Shown here: positions 35,994 through 45,605 of the stretch, in pieces | Layout of the letters: each line of letters starts with the position of its first letter | Position numbering within the stretch: the first letter of the stretch is position 1 | DNA from: Microbacterium sp. nov. GSS16 | GTDB lineage: Bacteria > Actinomycetota > Actinomycetes > Actinomycetales > Microbacteriaceae | Direction of reading: 5' to 3' | Assembly (NCBI RefSeq): GCF_028198145.1 | Contig: NZ_CP116338.1 | Span: 1,798,001-1,862,000, forward strand | DNA length: 64,000 nt | Notes under the pieces: generated by a model | Database searches by the model: none | Seen by the model: only the letters and a program-made list of their open reading frames with translations | What the model was told of the DNA's origin: nothing | Position numbers and translations under genes: made by a program

Positions 35994-36800
35994 GTGCTCG
36001 AGAACCCCCGCTCTCCCCGCGTCCGTGCCGTCGCCAAGCTGACCAAGCGCAGCGCCAGGGTCGAGACCGGGTCGTTCCTGCTCGAGGGCCCCCAGTCGGT
36101 GCGAGAGGCGTTGCAGTATCTGCCCGACGCGATCGTCGAGCTGTTCGCGACCCCCACTGCGTGGGAGAAGCACGCCGACGTGCGCGCTCTCGCCGACGAG
36201 CACGGCGTCGAGGTCGAGTACGTCACCGAGGCGGTGCTGGCCGCCATGGCCGACACCGTGACGCCGCAGGGGCTCATTGCGGTCACGCGCCAGACCCCGA
36301 CTTCGGTGAAGGACATCTTCGCCGCCGAGCCCAAGCTGATCGCGATCTGCGAAGAAGTGCGCGACCCGGGCAACCTCGGCACCATCATCCGCGCCGCGGA
36401 TGCGGCAGGAGCGGATGCCGTGGTGCTCACCGGACGCACGGTCGACCCCTACAACCCCAAGGTCGTGCGATCGACGACCGGCTCCCTCTTCCATCTGCCG
36501 GTCTCTGTCGGCGGCGACCTCGACGATGTGATCCGCCGGGCGCACGCCGCCGGCATGAACGTCGTGGCCGCGGACGTGAAGGGCGACGACCTGCTCGTCG
36601 CCCGCGCCGATGGCGTGCTCGCCCAGCCCACCGCCTGGCTGTTCGGCAATGAGGCGCGCGGGCTCGACGAGGATGCGCTCTCCCAGGCCGACCGGGCTCT
36701 GCGCCTGCCGATCTTCGGGCGCGCCGAGTCCCTCAACCTCGCGACGGCGGCGAGCGTCTGCCTCTACGAGTCGGCCTTCGCGCAGCGCGCGACGCACTGA
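35994..36800 (+). CDS. TrmH/SpoU-family rRNA or tRNA 2'-O-methyltransferase
   Basis: 268 residues from GTG 35994. The N-terminal substrate-binding domain (LLEGPQSVREAL) precedes the knotted SPOUT domain with motif 1 (RDPGNLGTIIRAADAAG), motif 2 (LFGNEARGL) and motif 3 (SLNLATAASVCLYE). It methylates a ribose 2'-OH using SAM; closest in layout to TsnR/RlmB-type 23S enzymes, but the target nucleotide cannot be read. It follows rplT, a frequent actinobacterial order. Confidence 0.93.
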   Translation: MLENPRSPRVRAVAKLTKRSARVETGSFLLEGPQSVREALQYLPDAIVELFATPTAWEKHADVRALADEHGVEVEYVTEAVLAAMADTVTPQGLIAVTRQTPTSVKDIFAAEPKLIAICEEVRDPGNLGTIIRAADAAGADAVVLTGRTVDPYNPKVVRSTTGSLFHLPVSVGGDLDDVIRRAHAAGMNVVAADVKGDDLLVARADGVLAQPTAWLFGNEARGLDEDALSQADRALRLPIFGRAESLNLATAASVCLYESAFAQRATH

Positions 36801-36892
36801 GACCGCGCCCAGGCATCCGGAACCGCGCCGAGGCACCGGTCACGAATCGGTAAACCCGCGTGGGGTCGCGGCGGCGCGACGCGGCTCTGTTC

Positions 36893-36898
36893 TAGTCT
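36893..36898 (+). promoter_or_regulatory. -10 hexamer TAGTCT, leaderless start for the glutamate importer
   Basis: TAGTCT is 7 nt before ATG 36906. Confidence 0.6.
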
Positions 36899-36905
36899 GT
36901 AGCTC

Positions 36906-37655
36906 ATGGCAGCGCGCAATGACGCCCTCGTGGTGGTCGAGAACGTCCAGAAGCACTACGGCGAGTTCCAAGCCCTCAAGGACATCGATCTGACGGTCGA
37001 CCGGGGCGAGGTGGTCGTCGTCATCGGTCCGTCCGGCTCGGGGAAGTCGACGCTGTGCCGCACGATCAACCGTCTCGAGACCATCACGAGCGGCGAGATC
37101 CGGATCGACGGCAAGACCCTCCCCGCCGAGGGGAAGGGGCTCGCGAAGCTGCGTGCCGAGGTCGGCATGGTCTTCCAGTCGTTCAACCTCTTCGCGCACC
37201 TGACGATCCTCGAGAACGTGACCCTCGGCCCCATCAAGGTGCTCGGCAAGCCCAAGGCCGAGGCCGAGAAGGAGGCCATGGCGCTGCTGGAGCGCGTCGG
37301 CGTCGCGCAGCAGGCGTCCAAGCTGCCGGCGCAGCTCTCCGGCGGCCAGCAGCAGCGCGTCGCGATCGCACGCGCGCTCGCGATGCACCCCAAGGTGATG
37401 CTCTTCGACGAGCCGACCAGCGCGCTGGACCCCGAGATGATCAACGAGGTCCTCGACGTGATGGTCGAGCTCGCCAAGGAGGGCATGACGATGATCGTCG
37501 TCACCCACGAGATGGGCTTCGCGCGCAAGGCGGCCAACCGAGTCGTCTTCATGGCCGACGGCCAGATCGTCGAGGAGGCGGCTCCCGAGGAGTTCTTCAC
37601 CAACCCGAAGAGCCCCCGTGCCAAGGACTTCCTCTCCAAGCTCCTCACCCACTGA
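36906..37655 (+). CDS. gluA: Glutamate-type ABC transporter ATP-binding protein
   Basis: 249 residues. Walker [11 protein letters not shown], signature [14 protein letters not shown], Walker [14 protein letters not shown]-loop VVTHE. The polar amino-acid importer type (GlnQ/GluA) is shown by [15 protein letters not shown] and [13 protein letters not shown]. It energises the two permeases encoded at 38663 and 39316 with the lipoprotein at 37696, the corynebacterial gluABCD order. Confidence 0.95.
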   Translation: MAARNDALVVVENVQKHYGEFQALKDIDLTVDRGEVVVVIGPSGSGKSTLCRTINRLETITSGEIRIDGKTLPAEGKGLAKLRAEVGMVFQSFNLFAHLTILENVTLGPIKVLGKPKAEAEKEAMALLERVGVAQQASKLPAQLSGGQQQRVAIARALAMHPKVMLFDEPTSALDPEMINEVLDVMVELAKEGMTMIVVTHEMGFARKAANRVVFMADGQIVEEAAPEEFFTNPKSPRAKDFLSKLLTH

Positions 37656-37695
37656 CCCCGCATCGAAACGCACCACAGCACAGAAGGAGAAGCAC

Positions 37696-38601
37696 ATGCG
37701 ACGCACACGAGCTCTCGCAGGCATCGGAATCGCGACGGCGGCGCTGCTCGCCCTCACCGGCTGCAACAGCGGCAGCCCGAGCAACCCGGGCGGCGGAGAC
37801 GCCGGAGACGGTGGCGACAAGCCGCTGTTCGAGGTGGCGAAGGACGTCACGCTCGACGGCAGCCCGACGTTCGACAAGATCGAGAAGGCCGGCAAGGTCA
37901 CCATCGGCGTCAAGGAGGACCAGCCTGGTCTCGGCTACCTCGACGCGACGACCGGTGAGCGCACCGGTTTCGACGTCGACATCGCCCGCTGGATCGCAGC
38001 CTCGCTCGGCTACGGCGAGGACAAGATCGAGTTCAAGCCGATCGCCTCGGCCAACCGCGAGCAGGCGATCGTGAACGGCGACATCGACTACTACGTCGGC
38101 ACCTACTCGATCAACGACAAGCGCAAGGAGCAGATCGACTTCGCCGGCCCGTACTTCATCACCGGCCAGGGTCTGCTCGTCGCGAAGGACGCCCCGGAAG
38201 CCGACAAGCTCGAGGACTTCAACGGCAAGACCGTGTGCTCGGCGACCGGTTCGACCCCGATCCAGAACATCAAGGCGAACTTCCCCGAGATCAAGACGCA
38301 GGAGTACGACCTGTACTCCGCGTGCGTCCAGGACCTCATCGACGGCAAGGTCGACGCGGTGACCACCGACCAGGCCATCCTGATCGGCTACGCGGCCCAG
38401 TACCCGGACGAGGTCAAGGTGACCGGCGGTCTTTTCACCGAAGAGCGCTACGGCGTCGGTCTGACCAAGGGCGATGACGTGCTGCGCACGCACATCAACG
38501 ACCTGTTCACCGAGAACAACGACATCTGGCAGGCCATCTTCGACAAGAACCTCGGCGACTCGGGGATCAAGGTCGAGCAGCCCGAGGTCGACGCGTACTG
38601 A
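37696..38601 (+). CDS. gluB: Glutamate-binding lipoprotein
   Basis: 301 residues from ATG 37696 with AAGGAGA upstream. The signal peptide ends in a lipobox LTGC (Cys23), so the mature protein is lipid-anchored outside the membrane. A Gly/Asp-rich linker precedes the substrate-binding fold (VTIGVKEDQPGLGYLD, RTGFDVDIARWIAASLG, DYYVGTYSINDKRKEQIDFAGPY). The R in NDKRKEQIDFAGP and the D in GFDVDIA fit amino-acid binding. The two Cys in KTVCSATG and YSACVQDL may form a disulfide. Confidence 0.94.
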   Translation: MRRTRALAGIGIATAALLALTGCNSGSPSNPGGGDAGDGGDKPLFEVAKDVTLDGSPTFDKIEKAGKVTIGVKEDQPGLGYLDATTGERTGFDVDIARWIAASLGYGEDKIEFKPIASANREQAIVNGDIDYYVGTYSINDKRKEQIDFAGPYFITGQGLLVAKDAPEADKLEDFNGKTVCSATGSTPIQNIKANFPEIKTQEYDLYSACVQDLIDGKVDAVTTDQAILIGYAAQYPDEVKVTGGLFTEERYGVGLTKGDDVLRTHINDLFTENNDIWQAIFDKNLGDSGIKVEQPEVDAY

Positions 38602-38607
38602 TCACCC

Positions 38608-38638
38608 ATCGGGGCGGCCCTGACGGGGCCGCCCCGAT
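38608..38638 (+). terminator. Intercistronic hairpin after gluB
   Basis: ATCGGGGCGGCCC (38608-38620) pairs with its complement at 38626-38638 across a 5-nt loop. It has no U-run; in such operons it can lower permease expression or protect the mRNA of the binding protein. Confidence 0.7.
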
Positions 38639-38662
38639 CCCATCCTGAGAAGGGAAGACGGC

Positions 38663-39319
38663 GTGGACGTCATCTTCGGAAACCTCGACCTGTGGGGTGA
38701 GGCGATCGCGAACACGCTGCTGGTGTTCTTCGTGGGCGGACTGATCGCCCTCGTGCTCGGCATCGTCGTCGGCGCGATGCGCGTCTCGCCCGTGCCGATC
38801 GCCCGCGGCGTGGGCACCGCGTACGTGAACATCATCCGCAACACCCCGCTGACGCTCGTCTTCTTCTTCTTCGTGTTCGGCTATCCGCAGCTCGGGCTCC
38901 CCGACCTGTCGAACACCGTGCTCGGCATCCTCGCCATTGGCATCTACACCGCCACCTACGTCGCCGAGGTGCTGCGCGCGGGCATCAACACCGTGCCGGT
39001 CGGCCAGGCGGAGGCCGCGCGTGCGATCGGCCTGCCGTTCGGCCAGGTCATGACCCTGGTCGTGCTGCCGCAGGCGTTCCGCTCGGTGGTCCCGCCCATG
39101 ATGAGCGTCTTCATCGCTCTGCTGAAGAACACCACCGTCGCCGCCGGCTTCTCGATCGCCGAGCTCGCGGCGCTGCGGGCCACCATCAACGACGCGCCGG
39201 GGCGCCCCGGCAACCCGATGGAGGTCCTGCTCTGGGTCGCCGTGGTGTTCGTGGTGCTGGTGCTCGCGATGAGCGCGGTGCAGCGCCACCTCGAGAACAA
39301 GTGGAGGATCGCACGATGA
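38663..39319 (+). CDS. gluC: Glutamate-type ABC transporter permease
   Basis: 218 residues from GTG 38663 with AAGGGAAG upstream. About five membrane helices. The HisM/GlnP-type EAA loop is VGQAEAARAIGLPFGQVM. It pairs with GluD in the membrane. It overlaps gluD by ATGA. Confidence 0.93.
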   Translation: MDVIFGNLDLWGEAIANTLLVFFVGGLIALVLGIVVGAMRVSPVPIARGVGTAYVNIIRNTPLTLVFFFFVFGYPQLGLPDLSNTVLGILAIGIYTATYVAEVLRAGINTVPVGQAEAARAIGLPFGQVMTLVVLPQAFRSVVPPMMSVFIALLKNTTVAAGFSIAELAALRATINDAPGRPGNPMEVLLWVAVVFVVLVLAMSAVQRHLENKWRIAR

Positions 39320-40251
39320 CCTCAGTGCTCTACGACGTCCCCGGCCCCCGGGCGATCGTCCGCAACCGCATCCTCGCGGTCGTCACCATCCTCGTCGTGC
39401 TGGCCGCGATCGGCTTCGTCCTCTACCGGATGTACGTCACCGGCCAGTTCGAGCCGCAGAAGTGGTATGTCTTCACCTTCGCGAACGTCTGGAAGGGCAT
39501 CTTCGGCGCGCTCGGCAAGACCCTCGGCGCCTTCGCCCTCGCCGCTGTGCTGAGCCTCGTGCTCGGCTTCGTGCTCGCCATCGGCCGCCTCTCCGATCAC
39601 GCCTGGGTGCGCATCCCGGTCGGCGTGATCATCGAGCTGTTCCGCGCCGTTCCCGTTCTCGTCTTCATGATGCTGCTGTACTACGGCCTCCCCGTCGCCG
39701 GCGTCGACATGGACCCGTACTGGGCCGTGGTCATCGGACTGATGGTCTACAACGGTTCGGTGCTCGCCGAGGCTTTGCGTGCCGGCATCGAGTCGCTGCC
39801 GAAGGGGCAGAAGGAGGCCGGGTACGCGATCGGCCTGCGCAAGAGCGGTGTGATGCGCCTCATCCTGCTGCCGCAGGCGGTGCGGGCCATGCTGCCCGTG
39901 ATCGTCGCGCAGCTGGTGGTGACCCTCAAGGACACCGCGTTGGGGTTCATCATCACCTACCCCGAGCTGCTCTACTACGCGAAGCTGCTCAGCTCGCAGC
40001 AGGGTCGTCCCATCCTGCAGTCGGCGTTCGTCATCGGCGGCATCTACATCCTGCTCTGCCTGATCCTCGCCGGCGTGGCGAAGTGGATCGAGGTGCGCAC
40101 GCGTCACTCCGCGAAGCTCACGGGCTACACCCCGGATGCCGACGGCGACCCACGCATCCACGGCGAGTCCACGGTGACCGAGGTCATCGCCATGCAGCGC
40201 GGGGCCGGGAAGTTCGATCCCGGCTCGGGCATTCCGCCCGCCCAGTTCTGA
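39316..40251 (+). CDS. gluD: Glutamate-type ABC transporter permease
   Basis: 311 residues from ATG 39316, overlapping the gluC stop, with GTGGAGG at 39301-39307. About five helices, the EAA loop PKGQKEAGYAIGLRKSGVM, and LKDTALGFIITYPELL near the C-terminal helices. A 50-residue polar C-terminal tail follows. Last gene of the importer; a strong terminator is at 40261. Confidence 0.94.
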   Translation: MTSVLYDVPGPRAIVRNRILAVVTILVVLAAIGFVLYRMYVTGQFEPQKWYVFTFANVWKGIFGALGKTLGAFALAAVLSLVLGFVLAIGRLSDHAWVRIPVGVIIELFRAVPVLVFMMLLYYGLPVAGVDMDPYWAVVIGLMVYNGSVLAEALRAGIESLPKGQKEAGYAIGLRKSGVMRLILLPQAVRAMLPVIVAQLVVTLKDTALGFIITYPELLYYAKLLSSQQGRPILQSAFVIGGIYILLCLILAGVAKWIEVRTRHSAKLTGYTPDADGDPRIHGESTVTEVIAMQRGAGKFDPGSGIPPAQF

Positions 40252-40260
40252 CGCGGCCGA

Positions 40261-40291
40261 GAAGGCGCTCCCGGATCCCGGGAGCGCCTTC
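40261..40291. terminator. Bidirectional terminator between gluD and the FGGY kinase
   Basis: A 14-bp stem (40261-40274 with 40278-40291) and 3-nt loop, followed by TTCCGTTCC. The flanking genes are convergent. Confidence 0.85.
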
Positions 40292-40305
40292 TTCCGTTCC
40301 GCCGC

Positions 40306-41811
40306 TCAGCCGGCGATGATCGCCGCGTACGCCTCGTCGAAGCGCCGCCGCAGATCGTCGTAGTACGTCCGCTGCCCGGCATCCGGTCGGGTGAGAGCGG
40401 TCTGCGGGATGATGGCGAGGGGATGATCGGGCTGCAGCACCGACAGCGCGATCGCCGCGGCGCCGCGCATCGTGACGCGCTTGACCTCGACCACCTGCAC
40501 GGGGAACCCGAGCGCCTGGGCGACCACAGCCATCATCGACGGGAACGCGCCGGTGACCCCTCCCGAGGCGATCACGCGCTCGATTCGGGGGTTCACGTCG
40601 CGCAGCTGCTCGAACACCCGCTGGTAGGAGATGGCGATGCCCTCGGCGGCCGCGCGCCACAGCTCGCGCGGCCCCGAGGCCGACGACACCCCGGTCAGCG
40701 CGGCGCGGGCGCTGCCGGCCCATCCCGTCGCCCGCTCACCGGTGAGGAACGGCAGCATGAGCGGGGTGCCGTCTACGGGCCCCGCACGCAGCAGCTCGTC
40801 GATCTCGTCGTACGAGAGGGGAGCGAGCGTCGCCTGCAGCCACAGCGTCACGCGTCCGACGTCGTTGAGCGCTCCGCCGACGATCGACTGCGTGCGCGAG
40901 ATACGGTACGCCCACAGGCCCGACGGCAGAACATCGGGAGTTCCGTCGACGATCACCCGGATCGCGCCGGAGGTCGCCGCCGACATCGCGGCCGTGTCCG
41001 GCGACGAGGCGCCCACACCGACGTTCGAGGCGTACCCGTCGGGGACGGCGGGGAACCATGCGGCCCCCTCGAGGGCCGGCCACCGCCGTGCGACGTCGGG
41101 GGAGACCGCGGTGATCGGCTCGTCGGGGTCGACGATCGGGGCGAAGCGCGACCGGTCGACGCCGACCGCGGCGAGCAGCTCCTCGTCGAGCTCGCAGGTG
41201 TGCCGGTTCAGGATGCCCGCCCATGCCATCGTCGAGGTCGCCGCCCCCTCGATGCCGGCGAGCCTGGCGTAGACGTACTCGCCGAGTGAGAGGAACTTCG
41301 CGGTGCGCGCGAAGACATCGGGAAGCTCGTCCTTGAGCCACAGCAGTCGCGGCGGGTGGTAGCTGGTGTGCAGGCGCGCCCCGACGCGCTGGTGCACCTC
41401 GGTCTCGTCCAGACGGGAGCGCAGCTCGGCCAGATGCCGGGCCGAGCGCGAATCCGCGTACGTGTAGCAGGGAGTCAGCGCCTCGCCCTGCGCATCGACG
41501 CACACCAGGGACGACGCGAAGGTGTCCATCACCACCGCGCGGATGAGCCCGGGCTCGATGCCCTCGACCACGTGACCGATCACCTCGGCGACCTCGGCGA
41601 CGATCAGATCGGCGTCGATCTCGGCGGTGCCGTCGGCCTCTTCGATGAACAGATGCTCCGCCTTGGCGATGCGCTTCTTGATCGGCCTGGCGTACGCGTC
41701 GTACAGGCTGCAGCGCGTGGACCCCGAGCCGATGTCTATCGCCAGCACGTACGGTGCGGGCGCCGAGACCAGGGTGATGGCCTGCGTGGTGGGCAGCTCT
41801 TTCGCGGTCAT
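40306..41811 (-). CDS. FGGY-family carbohydrate kinase (gluconokinase/xylulokinase-like)
   Basis: 501 residues. VLAIDIGSGSTRCSLYD is the N-terminal phosphate-1 motif of the actin-like fold, and VIASGGVTGAFPSMM with ALGFPVQVVEVKRVTMRGAAAIAL is the C-terminal FGGY signature region. The general layout resembles gluconokinases, but the substrate pocket cannot be judged. No sugar transporter or dehydrogenase gene is adjacent. It stands alone between the terminator and pheS. Confidence 0.88.
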   Translation of the reverse strand: MTAKELPTTQAITLVSAPAPYVLAIDIGSGSTRCSLYDAYARPIKKRIAKAEHLFIEEADGTAEIDADLIVAEVAEVIGHVVEGIEPGLIRAVVMDTFASSLVCVDAQGEALTPCYTYADSRSARHLAELRSRLDETEVHQRVGARLHTSYHPPRLLWLKDELPDVFARTAKFLSLGEYVYARLAGIEGAATSTMAWAGILNRHTCELDEELLAAVGVDRSRFAPIVDPDEPITAVSPDVARRWPALEGAAWFPAVPDGYASNVGVGASSPDTAAMSAATSGAIRVIVDGTPDVLPSGLWAYRISRTQSIVGGALNDVGRVTLWLQATLAPLSYDEIDELLRAGPVDGTPLMLPFLTGERATGWAGSARAALTGVSSASGPRELWRAAAEGIAISYQRVFEQLRDVNPRIERVIASGGVTGAFPSMMAVVAQALGFPVQVVEVKRVTMRGAAAIALSVLQPDHPLAIIPQTALTRPDAGQRTYYDDLRRRFDEAYAAIIAG

Positions 41812-41887
41812 CGTCCATCCCGTCGCACTCGTCGGTCGTCGTCGCTGGCGATCCTATCGGCGGGCGGGTCGGCAGTCGGGGCGCCGG

Positions 41888-41893
41888 TAGACT
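41888..41893 (+). promoter_or_regulatory. -10 hexamer TAGACT, leaderless start for pheS
   Basis: TAGACT is 8 nt before GTG 41902 and no ribosome-binding site lies between. Confidence 0.6.
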
Positions 41894-41901
41894 CTTCTCT
41901 C

Positions 41902-42951
41902 GTGTCAGACTCGCCCGAAACACCCCAGATCACACCCGAGGCGGTGCAGACCGCCGTCGACGCCGCGCTCGCCGCGATCGACGCCGCAGCCGACACGGCG
42001 GAGCTGAAGACGGCCCGCGCGTCGCACGTCGCCGAAGGCTCTCCGCTCGCCGTGCTGAACGCCTCGATGCGTCAGGTCGCCCCCGAGCACAAGGCCGCCT
42101 TCGGCAAGCTGATCGGGCAGGGCAGGGGTCGTGTGACGCAGGCGCTCGCCGCGAAGGAGGCAGAACTCGCCGAGGCCGAGACGGCGGCGCGTCTGGAAGC
42201 GGAGCGCGTCGACATCACCGCGATCGCGTCGCGCTCGCGCGTCGGTGCCCGGCACCCGCTGCCGCTCATGCAGGAGCAGATCAGCGACATCTTCGTCGGC
42301 ATGGGGTGGGAGGTCGCCGAGGGGCCCGAGCTCGAGCACGAATGGTTCAACTTCGACGCGCTCAACTTCGACGAGGACCACCCGGCTCGCCAGGAGCAGG
42401 ACACGTTCTACGTCGACCCGACCTCGCGGCACCTGGTGATGCGCACGCACACCAGTCCCGTGCAGGTGCGCTCGATGCTCGAGCGCGATCTGCCGATCTA
42501 CGTGCTCTGCCCCGGACGCGTCTACCGCACCGACGAGTTCGACGCGACCCACCTGCCGGTGTTCACCCAGGTGGAGGGTCTCGTCGTCGACAAGGGCATC
42601 ACGATGGCGCACCTGAAGGGCACCCTCGACCATCTCGCCCGGCAGCTGTTCGGAGCCGAGGCGAAGACGCGGCTGCGCACTAACTACTTCCCCTTCACCG
42701 AGCCGTCCGCCGAGTTCGACCTGTGGCACCCGACGTTCGCCGGCGGTGCGCGCTGGATCGAATGGGGCGGCTGCGGCATGGTCAACCCGAACGTGCTTCG
42801 TGCGGCGGGCATCGACCCCGAGGTGTACAGCGGGTTCGCGTTCGGAATCGGCGTCGAGCGCGCCCTGATGTTCCGCAGCGATGTGAAGGACATGCGCGAC
42901 ATGGCAGAGGGCGATGTGCGCTTCAGCGAGCAGTTCGGGATGGTGGTGTGA
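41902..42951 (+). CDS. pheS: Phenylalanyl-tRNA synthetase alpha subunit
   Basis: 349 residues from GTG 41902. An N-terminal coiled-coil that binds tRNA (about 10-95; AAKEAELAEAETAARLEAE) is followed by the class II core: motif 1 with HPLPLMQEQISDIFVGMGWE, motif 2 around CPGRVYRTDEFDATHLPVFTQVEG, and motif 3 GIGVERALMF. FAGGARWIEWGGCGMVNPNVL is the Phe-binding pocket. It overlaps pheT by one base (TGATG), giving the stoichiometric alpha2beta2 enzyme. Confidence 0.98.
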   Translation: MSDSPETPQITPEAVQTAVDAALAAIDAAADTAELKTARASHVAEGSPLAVLNASMRQVAPEHKAAFGKLIGQGRGRVTQALAAKEAELAEAETAARLEAERVDITAIASRSRVGARHPLPLMQEQISDIFVGMGWEVAEGPELEHEWFNFDALNFDEDHPARQEQDTFYVDPTSRHLVMRTHTSPVQVRSMLERDLPIYVLCPGRVYRTDEFDATHLPVFTQVEGLVVDKGITMAHLKGTLDHLARQLFGAEAKTRLRTNYFPFTEPSAEFDLWHPTFAGGARWIEWGGCGMVNPNVLRAAGIDPEVYSGFAFGIGVERALMFRSDVKDMRDMAEGDVRFSEQFGMVV

Positions 42952-45455
42952 TGCGCGTTCCGATCTCGTGGCTGCGCGAGTACGTCGACGTGGCGCCGGA
43001 TGCCACTGCGGAGGACGTTCTGGCCTCGTTCGTGTCGGTCGGCTTCGAAGAGGAGGACGTCCACCGCTTCGAGATCTCAGGCCCCGTCGTCGTGGGGCGG
43101 GTGCTGTCGATCGAGCCCGAGCCGCAGAAGAACGGCAAGACGATCAACTGGTGCCAGGTCGATGTCGGCCCCGAGAACGGCGGCGTGCGCGGCATCGTGT
43201 GCGGCGCGCATAACTTCGTCGTCGGCGACAAGGTCGTGGTGAGCCTGCCGGGCGCCGTGCTGCCAGGGCCCTTCCCGATCTCGGCGCGTAAGACCTACGG
43301 TCACGTCTCCGACGGCATGATCGCGTCGGCTCGCGAGCTGGGTCTTGGCGACGAGCACGACGGCATCATCGTGCTCTCGACCCTCGGCCTCGACCCCGAG
43401 GTCGGCGCGGATGCCATCGCTCTGCTGCATCTCGACGACTTCGCCGTCGATGTGAACGTCACGCCCGACCGCGGCTACGCGTTCTCGCTGCGGGGACTCG
43501 CTCGTGAGTACTCCCACGCCACCGGGGGGGCGTTCCGCGACCCGGCCGAGCGCGACTTCTCGCAGGTGCAGCCCGGATCCGGATTCGAGGTCCGTGTCGA
43601 CGATCAGGCGCCCATCCGCGGGGCGGTCGGCGCGAGCGAGTTCGTCGTGCGCGTCGTGCGCGACGTCGACCCTTCGCGGCCCACTCCGCCGTGGATGATC
43701 GCACGGCTGAGCCTGGCGGGAATGCGCCCGCTCGGCGTGCTGATCGACATCACGAACTACGTGATGCTCGAGCTCGGCAATCCGATCCACGGCTACGATC
43801 TCGACCGGCTGCAGGGCGGCATCGTCGTGCGTCGCGCGGCCGAGGGGGAGCGAATGACGACGCTCGACGGCCAGGAGCGCGCTCTGCACGTCGAGGATCT
43901 GCTCATCACCGACGGCTCGGGACCGATCGGCCTCGCCGGCGTCATGGGCGGCGGCAGCACCGAGATGAGCGACGCGACCCGCAACGTGCTCATCGAGGCG
44001 GCCATCTTCGACCCCGTCACCATCGCGCGCACGGCTCGACGGCACAAGCTGCCCAGCGAGGCGTCGAAGCGCTTCGAGCGCGGCGTCGACCCGCTCATCC
44101 CGTTCGTCGCGGCCCGCCGCGTGGCCGACCTCATGGTCGAACTCGCCGGTGGAAGGCTGACCGATGAGGGCGGCGCCCTCTACGCCGAGGTCGAGATCCC
44201 CGGCATCGATCTGCCCCGCGGCTTCACGCAGGGCGTCGTCGGGGTCGACTACACCGACGCCGAGATCGTCAGCGCGCTTGAGATGATCGGCGCGGAGCTG
44301 GCCGAATCCGACGGCGGCTGGTTCGTCATCCCGCCGAGCTGGCGACGCGATCTGACCGACAAGTGGACGCTGGTCGAGGAGGTCGCGCGGATCCACGGGC
44401 TCGACCGCATCCCGTCGATCCTGCCGACACCGCCCTCCGGCCGCGGATACACCGCGCTGCAGGTCGGGCGCACACGCGTGGCGGATGCGCTCGCCGCGGC
44501 CGGCTTCGTCGAGACGCCGTCGTTCCCGTTCACCACGGAGGAGCAGAACGATCTGCACGGCTCTGCGAGCGGGTCGCACGTGCCGAGCATCCGTCTCGCC
44601 AACGCCCTCGATGGTCAGGCGCCGTTCCTTCGCCGCTCGCTCGTGCCCGGCCTCCTGCAGACCGCGCACCGCAACATCTCGCGCGGACTCGTCGACCTGG
44701 CGCTGTTCGAGGTCGGATCGGTGTTCACCCCTGCGGAGGGCGTCGCATACGGCACGGATGCCGTGCCGCCGCTGGGCCGGCGTCCGTCGGACGAGACGCT
44801 AGCCGAGCTCGACGCGTCGATCCCGCCGCAGCCGCGCCTCGTCTCGGCGCTGCTCACCGGGAACATCACTCCTCGGCAGCCGGGTCGCGCCGCCGAGCAC
44901 GTCGACCTCTCCGATGCTCTGGACGCCGTCCGGGTGATCGGCGTCGCCGCCGGCGTCGAGATCGACGTCGAGCAGACGCAGCGTGCGGCGCTGCACCCGG
45001 GCCGCGCGGGCGCGCTGAGCGTTCACGGCGAACAGGTCGGGTACGTCGGCGAGCTGCACCCGCGGGTGTCGGCCGACGCCGATCTTCCCGGGCGCGCATA
45101 CGTGCTCGAACTGGATCTCGATCGCGTGCTGACCCTCGCCGGTCACCGGGTCGTGGCCGAGTCGCTGTCGACGTTCCCCGCCGCGACGCAGGACGTCTCG
45201 CTGGTGGTGAGCGTCGCCGTGCCGGCATCCGAGGTCCGCGCCGCGCTCGTCGAGGGCGCCGGAGAACTGCTCGAGTCGGCGCGGCTCGTCGACGACTACC
45301 GCGGTGAGGGGCTGGGCGAGGGGCTGAAGAGCCTCAGTTTCGCGCTGCGTTTCCGGGCATCCGACCGCACGCTCACCGCGGCCGAGGCGACCGAGGCGAA
45401 GCTCGCCGGCGTCGCCGTCGCCGCCGAGCGCTTCGACGCGACCATCCGCGACTGA
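42951..45455 (+). CDS. pheT: Phenylalanyl-tRNA synthetase beta subunit
   Basis: 834 residues. The EMAP/tRNA-binding fold (about 40-150; VVVGRVLSIEPEPQKNGKTINWCQVDVG, GIVCGAHNF) is followed by B3/B4 editing (about 210-380; LEIGNPIHGYDL-like LELGNPIHGYDLDRLQGGIVVRRA), B5 (about 400-470), a catalytic-like core, and a C-terminal FDX-ACB anticodon-binding domain (about 740-834; LSTFPAATQDVSLVV). It edits Tyr-tRNA(Phe) and binds tRNA. The start overlaps the pheS stop. Confidence 0.97.
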   Translation: MRVPISWLREYVDVAPDATAEDVLASFVSVGFEEEDVHRFEISGPVVVGRVLSIEPEPQKNGKTINWCQVDVGPENGGVRGIVCGAHNFVVGDKVVVSLPGAVLPGPFPISARKTYGHVSDGMIASARELGLGDEHDGIIVLSTLGLDPEVGADAIALLHLDDFAVDVNVTPDRGYAFSLRGLAREYSHATGGAFRDPAERDFSQVQPGSGFEVRVDDQAPIRGAVGASEFVVRVVRDVDPSRPTPPWMIARLSLAGMRPLGVLIDITNYVMLELGNPIHGYDLDRLQGGIVVRRAAEGERMTTLDGQERALHVEDLLITDGSGPIGLAGVMGGGSTEMSDATRNVLIEAAIFDPVTIARTARRHKLPSEASKRFERGVDPLIPFVAARRVADLMVELAGGRLTDEGGALYAEVEIPGIDLPRGFTQGVVGVDYTDAEIVSALEMIGAELAESDGGWFVIPPSWRRDLTDKWTLVEEVARIHGLDRIPSILPTPPSGRGYTALQVGRTRVADALAAAGFVETPSFPFTTEEQNDLHGSASGSHVPSIRLANALDGQAPFLRRSLVPGLLQTAHRNISRGLVDLALFEVGSVFTPAEGVAYGTDAVPPLGRRPSDETLAELDASIPPQPRLVSALLTGNITPRQPGRAAEHVDLSDALDAVRVIGVAAGVEIDVEQTQRAALHPGRAGALSVHGEQVGYVGELHPRVSADADLPGRAYVLELDLDRVLTLAGHRVVAESLSTFPAATQDVSLVVSVAVPASEVRAALVEGAGELLESARLVDDYRGEGLGEGLKSLSFALRFRASDRTLTAAEATEAKLAGVAVAAERFDATIRD

Positions 45456-45466
45456 CCGCACGCGGT

Positions 45467-45502
45467 GCAGCCCTCCTGAGCCGACGGGATCAGGAGGGCT
45501 GC
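45467..45502 (+). terminator. Terminator after pheT
   Basis: GCAGCCCTCCTGA (45467-45479) pairs with its complement (45490-45502) across a 10-nt loop. Confidence 0.85.
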
Positions 45503-45505
45503 GCC

Positions 45506-45559
45506 GCGTTCCGCTCTGCTCTCGCGTTCCGGTCAGCGCTTGCGTTCCGGTCTGCTCTG
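45506..45559 (+). repeat. Three 18-bp tandem repeats
   Basis: Three units beginning GCGTTCCG (45506-45523, 45524-45541, 45542-45559) follow the pheT terminator; a partial inverted copy (GCGGAA...TTCCGC) is just downstream. It lies in the intergenic gap before the next gene. Confidence 0.75.
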
Positions 45560-45605
45560 AGCGGAATCGCTTCCGCTCGGAGCACGCCGGTGATGTCATG
45601 GCCGC

